Assembly: GCF_005281345.1 (NCBI RefSeq)
Contig: NZ_SZXJ01000038.1
Span: forward strand, 1-64,000
DNA: 64,000 nt
Reading direction: 5' to 3'
Source of the DNA: Citrobacter sp. wls619
GTDB taxonomy: Bacteria > Pseudomonadota > Gammaproteobacteria > Enterobacterales > Enterobacteriaceae
The position numbers and the translations under genes were made by a program. Below, one piece after another: positions 59,937 through 64,000 of this stretch (within the stretch, counting starts at the first letter, position 1; each line of letters begins with the position of its first letter). Below the pieces are notes generated by a model. That model did no database searches. It saw nothing but the letters and a program-made list of their open reading frames with translations, and was not told the DNA's origin.

Positions 59937-60076
59937 GGAAAACCCCTCCCGAGGAAGGGGCCAAAAAAAGGAAAGGGTTATGATGAAGCAGGTCATCATA
60001 CTGGTGATACTCTTAGTCATTAGCTTCTCGGCTTACTAAGACACCAGGGGGAGGGTAAAACCTCCCTAACCCTCAC
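59937..60076 (-). ncRNA. Sib antisense antitoxin RNA
   Basis: About 140 bases on the minus strand, fully complementary to the ibs reading frame. It begins near GGAGTGAGGGTTAGGGAGG (60077 downwards, as in E. coli Sib RNAs) and ends at a terminator hairpin CCCCTTCC-TCG-GGGAGGGG followed by TTTT near 59938. Sib RNAs (QUAD repeats) prevent translation of Ibs toxins. E. coli has SibA/SibB in this same mdtA-neighbouring region. Exact ends are inferred. Confidence 0.8.
59980..60039 (+). CDS. Ibs type I toxin peptide
   Basis: 19-residue hydrophobic peptide [19 protein letters not shown], differing from E. coli IbsA/IbsB at only a few positions. Ribosome site GGAAAGGG precedes the ATG-ATG start. Ibs peptides insert in the inner membrane and depolarise it when the Sib RNA is missing. 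Which ibs paralogue it corresponds to cannot be decided. A 71-residue frame across the same bases is not the gene. Confidence 0.9.
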   Translation: MMKQVIILVILLVISFSAY

Positions 60077-60138
60077 TCCTGAAAGTAATCCACAGTAACG
60101 ATGATGTCAATATGCACGTTTTTCAGCCTGCGAGCGAC

Positions 60139-61491
60139 TTAGCGGAAAACCACTTCCGCCCAGCGAGCCAGCCCTGCGGTGACAGAGCCAAAGTCATCGC
60201 CACCGGCGATAGGGATCCCCGGAAGCTGTTCAGCAAGGGCTTTTTTTATAAGCGGTGAACGGGCGCTACCGCCGGTCAGATAAATGACATCCGGTTTTTC
60301 CTGCGCGTTATCCAGCGCTAACTGAACCTGTTCGAGAATACGTGCCAGCGGTTGGTTTAACGCCGCTTCCAGTCCTTGCTGGCTGATAGCGGTGGCCAGC
60401 GCATCGCTGATAAACGGCAGTGCCGCGGTAACGTTTGTCTGGTCAGAAAGCGCAATTTTGCTCTCTTCTGCGCTGCGAACCAGGCGATAACTCAGGCGTT
60501 CACGCCAGACTTTAAGCAGCAGCGCCACTTTATCTGCTTCACGTGCATCGCGGATCAGATCGTTGAGTAAACGTCCGTTGGCGGCGCTGTAGAAATCACT
60601 TTGTGCCGGAACATCGTTGATCGCGACCGCGTTCCACCAGGGTAAAATCGGCAATGCGATGCCTTTTTCCGTTTCGCCGCCCATACCCAGCAGTGGCATC
60701 AGATGTTTAAAGGCCAGCGCAATATCCAGATCGTTACCGCCCACGCGGCAACCGCTGTGTCCCAGCAGGCTGTTTTCGCGATCGGCGCGCTGATGCCATT
60801 GCGGTCCCATTAGCAGTAGCGAACAGTCAGTGGTACCACCGCCGATGTCCACCACCAGTACGCGTTTTTCTTCCTGCAAGGTTGCTTCAAAATCCAGACC
60901 CGCGGCTACCGGCTCGTACTGAAAAACCACATCCTGAAAACCAGCACGCTTTGCAGCACGCGCAAGGATACCCTGCGCCTGGGCGTTGGCATCATCACCG
61001 CCTAACCCCTGGAAGTTGATCGGGCGACCGATAACGGCCTGGGTGATGGCTTCAGGTAGCTGGTTTTGCGCCTGATTGCGAATATGCAGCATCATCGCGC
61101 AGACCAGATCTTCAAACAGCGCAACCTGCTGCGGCTTCAGGCCGCTGGCACCCAGGAATGATTTTGGCGATTTAACAAAGTAAACCTCTTCCGGGTCGTC
61201 AATGTATTGCGCCAGTGACGCCAGACCAAACTGCACGCTATTGGCGCTAACATCGATGTCTTCATCACGGTTATAACGCATCGCACGACTCAGTAGCGCC
61301 TGTGTTTCGGCATCCGTCGTAGGGACATCATGATGGCGATACAACCATTCGCTCACCGCTTCACGCGTAGGCGCACAAAGCATTGAGGGCAGTAATGTGC
61401 TGTTATTTTCCATTTTGAGCAAGTGTGGCTGCCCGTCACGCATTACGGCTACTGAACAGTTTGCCGTACCGTAGTCAAAACCAATAAACAC
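60139..61491 (-). CDS. yegD: Hsp70-like protein YegD
   Basis: 450 residues. Actin/Hsp70 ATPase fold: phosphate 1 motif VFIGFDYGTANCSVAVM, phosphate 2 VLVVDIGGGTTDCSLLLMG, adenosine motif YLTGGSARSPLIKKAL. Lacks a full substrate-binding domain, so a chaperone role is unproven. A GTG at 61491 is preferred because GGGGA stands seven bases upstream and the length equals E. coli; an ATG at 61506 would add MGIST. Divergent from alkA, next to the Ibs/Sib locus. Confidence 0.93.
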   Translation of the reverse strand: MFIGFDYGTANCSVAVMRDGQPHLLKMENNSTLLPSMLCAPTREAVSEWLYRHHDVPTTDAETQALLSRAMRYNRDEDIDVSANSVQFGLASLAQYIDDPEEVYFVKSPKSFLGASGLKPQQVALFEDLVCAMMLHIRNQAQNQLPEAITQAVIGRPINFQGLGGDDANAQAQGILARAAKRAGFQDVVFQYEPVAAGLDFEATLQEEKRVLVVDIGGGTTDCSLLLMGPQWHQRADRENSLLGHSGCRVGGNDLDIALAFKHLMPLLGMGGETEKGIALPILPWWNAVAINDVPAQSDFYSAANGRLLNDLIRDAREADKVALLLKVWRERLSYRLVRSAEESKIALSDQTNVTAALPFISDALATAISQQGLEAALNQPLARILEQVQLALDNAQEKPDVIYLTGGSARSPLIKKALAEQLPGIPIAGGDDFGSVTAGLARWAEVVFR

Positions 61492-61565
61492 CGTAGAAAT
61501 CCCCATGCCAGTGAAGAAGGGGCGTGACTTTAGCGAAATGTTGCCGCCCCGACAACTGGAATATG

Positions 61566-61573
61566 AAAGCAAG
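61566..61573 (+). promoter_or_regulatory. Ada-type site before alkA
   Basis: AAAGCAAG, 55 bases before alkA, resembles the Ada box of E. coli alkA (AAAGCAAA-like), where methylated Ada activates the adaptive response. A TTTATG-type -10 may follow near 61590. Confidence 0.45.
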
Positions 61574-61627
61574 GCGTATCGATTGAATACCGTTTATGCT
61601 GTAGGTTTAACTAAAAAGGACACCTGA

Positions 61628-62497
61628 ATGTTAACACTGAGCTGGCAGCCGCCCTATGACTGGTCCTGGATGCTAGGGTTTCTTGCCGCCCGTGCGGTGG
61701 AGGGCGTCGAAACCGTCGGGGAGCTGCATTACGCCAGGAGCCTGGCAATCGGTGAGTATCGCGGGCTGGTGAGCGTGATGCCTGACCTGAAGACAAACCA
61801 GCTTCAGGTCAGGCTAAGTCCGGGGCTACAGCCCGTTGCGCCAGAATGCCTGGCCAAAATTGAGCGGTTATTCGATCTTGGCTGCTGCCCACAGCATATT
61901 GCTAACGCACTGGGCAGTCTGGGCGCAGCGCGTCCTGGCCTACGACTGCCTGGCTCTGTCGATGCTTTTGAGCAAGGTGTGAGGGCGATATTAGGCCAGT
62001 TAGTGAGCGTTGCCATGGCGGCAAAACTGACCGCGAAAGTTGTACACGCCTACGGTGACAGGCTTGATGAGGCGCCTGAGTATGTGTGTTTTCCCACACC
62101 ACAAGCGCTGGCTGCTGCTGAGCCTTTGCATCTGAAAGCCTTAGGGATGCCGCTCAAACGCGCCGAAGCGCTCATTCATCTGGCACGAGCAACGCTTACC
62201 GGAAGGCTTGCATTGGTTGCACCAGCTGATATTGAGCAAGGCGTAAAGCACTTACAAACGTTTCCCGGTATAGGCCGCTGGACTGCCAATTATTTCGCTC
62301 TACGCGGTTGGCAGGCGAAAGATGTTTTTCTTCCTGACGATTATTTGATCAAACAACGCTTTCCGGGCATGACACCAGCCCAGATCCGGCGTTATGCCGA
62401 GCGCTGGAAGCCGTGGCGCTCCTATGCGTTATTGCATATCTGGTATACGGAAGGGTGGCAGCCGTCAGTTGATAGCGAAGTTGCTGGTATTGAGTAG
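61628..62497 (+). CDS. alkA: 3-methyladenine DNA glycosylase II AlkA
   Basis: 289 residues. Removes 3-methyladenine and other alkylated bases. N-terminal AlkA_N domain MLTLSWQPPYDWSWMLGFLA; helix-hairpin-helix and Gly/Pro-rich loop LQTFPGIGRWTANYFALRGW; catalytic aspartate in VFLPDDYLIKQRF. Part of the Ada response in E. coli. The C-terminus is seven residues longer than the 282 residues I recall for E. coli and overlaps convergent dgcE by 33 bases. Confidence 0.97.
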   Translation: MLTLSWQPPYDWSWMLGFLAARAVEGVETVGELHYARSLAIGEYRGLVSVMPDLKTNQLQVRLSPGLQPVAPECLAKIERLFDLGCCPQHIANALGSLGAARPGLRLPGSVDAFEQGVRAILGQLVSVAMAAKLTAKVVHAYGDRLDEAPEYVCFPTPQALAAAEPLHLKALGMPLKRAEALIHLARATLTGRLALVAPADIEQGVKHLQTFPGIGRWTANYFALRGWQAKDVFLPDDYLIKQRFPGMTPAQIRRYAERWKPWRSYALLHIWYTEGWQPSVDSEVAGIE

Positions 62498-64000
62498 CAG
62501 ATCCAACGGCTGAGCATCAGCAATGATGTCGCCGTAGATCATATCAATACCGATACCAGAAAGTGCGTCCATAATAAGCGGCATTTGCACGGGGCCGGCG
62601 ATCGTTTTGATATCCAGTCGCTGTGCATGGCCCTGGATAATAGAAACCCACATTTCATCCATCAGGTTGCCGTGAACACTGGCACTGATCTCACTGTCGA
62701 GTAACAGGTAATCGACGGTGTGAAATTTCAGATTTTCAACGATCTCTAAGTCGCGTCCAACCTGGCTTAAAATAATCCGACAACCCGCGTGACGAAGCCG
62801 CTGAATGGCCGATAGGCTCTGAGCTGGATGCGATTTCATCACTCCGGCTGGAATGGTCAGGTGTAATAAGCGAGGTGGTAGCGGACTACGTTGTAACTGC
62901 GCCAGCAGTTCATCCACAAGTTCGGTACTCAACAGCCCAGCGGCAGAAAGGGGAAGGGCAATACTGAGCCCCTTACTGGCAATCGCCGTCGCAGCATGCT
63001 GGAAAAATTCGTTAAAAACCCGGCGGTCAAGTGCATGATTAAGCGCAGGGTCAACGAGTCCGGTACGGAAGATATGCTCTTCGATAACATCACCGTCCTC
63101 TGTTCCCAGGCGCAGTGAGAGGAGCCAGAAGCTGAATGTCTCAGGAATGCGTGGAGAGGCCACACCCCGGGCGATCATGAGCATCGGGTTGTGCGCAATA
63201 ATGTGTTTCTGTTCATCAAACGACAGCAGTTCCCGTGAGGTGTGCGTCTGACTTTGCTGAGGCTCATACACGCAGACCCGGCCACGTCCGCTGTTTTTGG
63301 CGGCATAGCAGGCGATATCTGCCTGAGACATGACCTCAGTCGCGACATTATTTTTCTCATCGATCAGCGTAATACCCGCACTGGCGCCTATGTGGTGCAG
63401 ACGGCCTTCCCATCTGAACTGATACTCGTTGATGGCGCTGATAATACGGCCTGAGATAAAGCGAGCGCTTTCGATGTTGCAATCAGGCAGCAACAGACCG
63501 AATTCATCGCCACCGAGACGTGCCAGTACATCGCTGGTACGCAGCATGCTGAGCATCAGAGAAGCCAGTTCGCGCAGCAGGGCATCGCCAGCGGCATGGC
63601 CCGCGCTATCGTTCACGGCTTTAAACCTATCCAGATCGATAAAGACCAGAACATGGCGTTGATGCGTATCGTGTACGGCTTGTAGTAATTGTTTCAGATG
63701 GTTCTCGAAGCTGACCCGGTTAGCAAGATGGGTGAGGTCATCATGCGACGCGCTGTAGCTCAGTTGGCGTAACATCTTACGTGACTCGGTGACATCCTGA
63801 ATGACCAGCACGGAGCCAATGCTGCCGCCGTCAAGGGTACTGAGTGGCGTAATGCTGTACTGAATGTCGTAACTGCTGCCGTTACGGCAATGCAGAACCA
63901 CCTCCTGCTCTATGGCAGTACGCGACATATCGGCACTGTAGATGTTTTCCATCAATGGGCCGTTATCGCCAAAGGTAATACGCAGCACTGTCAGTAACGG
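62465..64000 (-). CDS. dgcE: Diguanylate cyclase DgcE, C-terminal part
   Basis: The frame stays open to the window edge (codons P-L-L-T-V before the first GTG), so only the last 512 or so residues are seen. The end of a PAS domain (GNDVTES-like VIQDVTESRKMLRQL) leads to the GGDEF domain with RLGGDEFGLLLPD, an active GG-D-E-F signature making c-di-GMP. A degenerate EAL-like domain follows (MLMIARGVASPRIPETFSFW, where E-A/V-L is lost), as in E. coli DgcE (YegE). DgcE feeds c-di-GMP to curli and cellulose control. Confidence 0.95.
   Translation of the reverse strand, partial: PLLTVLRITFGDNGPLMENIYSADMSRTAIEQEVVLHCRNGSSYDIQYSITPLSTLDGGSIGSVLVIQDVTESRKMLRQLSYSASHDDLTHLANRVSFENHLKQLLQAVHDTHQRHVLVFIDLDRFKAVNDSAGHAAGDALLRELASLMLSMLRTSDVLARLGGDEFGLLLPDCNIESARFISGRIISAINEYQFRWEGRLHHIGASAGITLIDEKNNVATEVMSQADIACYAAKNSGRGRVCVYEPQQSQTHTSRELLSFDEQKHIIAHNPMLMIARGVASPRIPETFSFWLLSLRLGTEDGDVIEEHIFRTGLVDPALNHALDRRVFNEFFQHAATAIASKGLSIALPLSAAGLLSTELVDELLAQLQRSPLPPRLLHLTIPAGVMKSHPAQSLSAIQRLRHAGCRIILSQVGRDLEIVENLKFHTVDYLLLDSEISASVHGNLMDEMWVSIIQGHAQRLDIKTIAGPVQMPLIMDALSGIGIDMIYGDIIADAQPLDLLLNTSNFAIN

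Noticed and set aside
58453-59964. 503-residue version of MdtA
   Set aside because: Extension covers the BaeR-box promoter region and would hide the membrane anchor inside the protein.
59808-60023. 71-residue ORF over the Sib locus
   Set aside because: Overlaps the ibs frame and the Sib RNA; no homology, composition of random frame.

Overview
The window is chromosomal DNA of an enterobacterium close to Escherichia, Salmonella and Citrobacter. Nearly every protein outside one short AT-rich island matches the E. coli protein at full length, and the operons have E. coli architecture (putA/putP, efeUOB, artPIQM-artJ, poxB-ltaE-ybjT, hcp-hcr, macAB, clpSA, mdtABCD-baeSR). Accessory differences (no rut operon next to rutR, an extra DMT transporter, a DoxX protein, an LprI-type protein, an intact efeU) make Citrobacter the most likely genus. 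That is inference, not proof.

Layout. 1-365: 3' end of an ArsR-type regulator. 454-5305: agp, yccJ-wrbA, ymdF, DMT transporter, rutR and an LprI-like secreted protein. 5365-11258: proline catabolism (putA and putP, divergent, with PutA-type operators between them). 11292-12603: an IS10-like IS4-family element with a broken transposase, inserted exactly in the hairpin of the putP terminator. 12615-16060: AT-rich island with four or five poorly characterised genes, ending in an internally deleted IS3-family transposase remnant. 16117-20855: efeUOB iron/haem uptake and phoH. 20948-30397: arginine transport (art) genes, ybjP, ybjQ, amiD, ybjS, ybjT, ltaE. 30553-46965: poxB, DoxX, hcr-hcp, lysO, aqpZ, ybjD, ybjX, macAB, cspD, clpSA. 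47020-64000: CyaR sRNA, trhP, baeR-baeS-mdtD-mdtC-mdtB-mdtA, an Ibs/Sib type I toxin-antitoxin locus, yegD, alkA and the 3' half of dgcE.

Compared with the E. coli K-12 map as I know it, the window joins three distant blocks: agp-phoH, artJ-clpA and trhP-dgcE (the last inverted). The junctions fall at about 20.86-20.95 kb and 46.97-47.02 kb. The clpA/trhP junction fits an inversion roughly symmetric about the replication terminus.

Functional themes: proline and arginine uptake and breakdown, ferrous iron and haem handling, NO/nitrosative stress (hcp-hcr), stationary-phase functions (wrbA, ymdF, poxB, cspD), envelope stress and drug efflux (Bae/Mdt, MacAB, CyaR) and protein quality control (ClpAPS). 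Non-coding features found by reading include CyaR, Ibs/Sib, PutA operators, a Fur box, a Pho box, two ARG box pairs, an NsrR-like site, a BaeR-like box and many Rho-independent terminators. No tRNA, rRNA or CRISPR array was seen. The least explained material is the 12.6-16.1 kb island.
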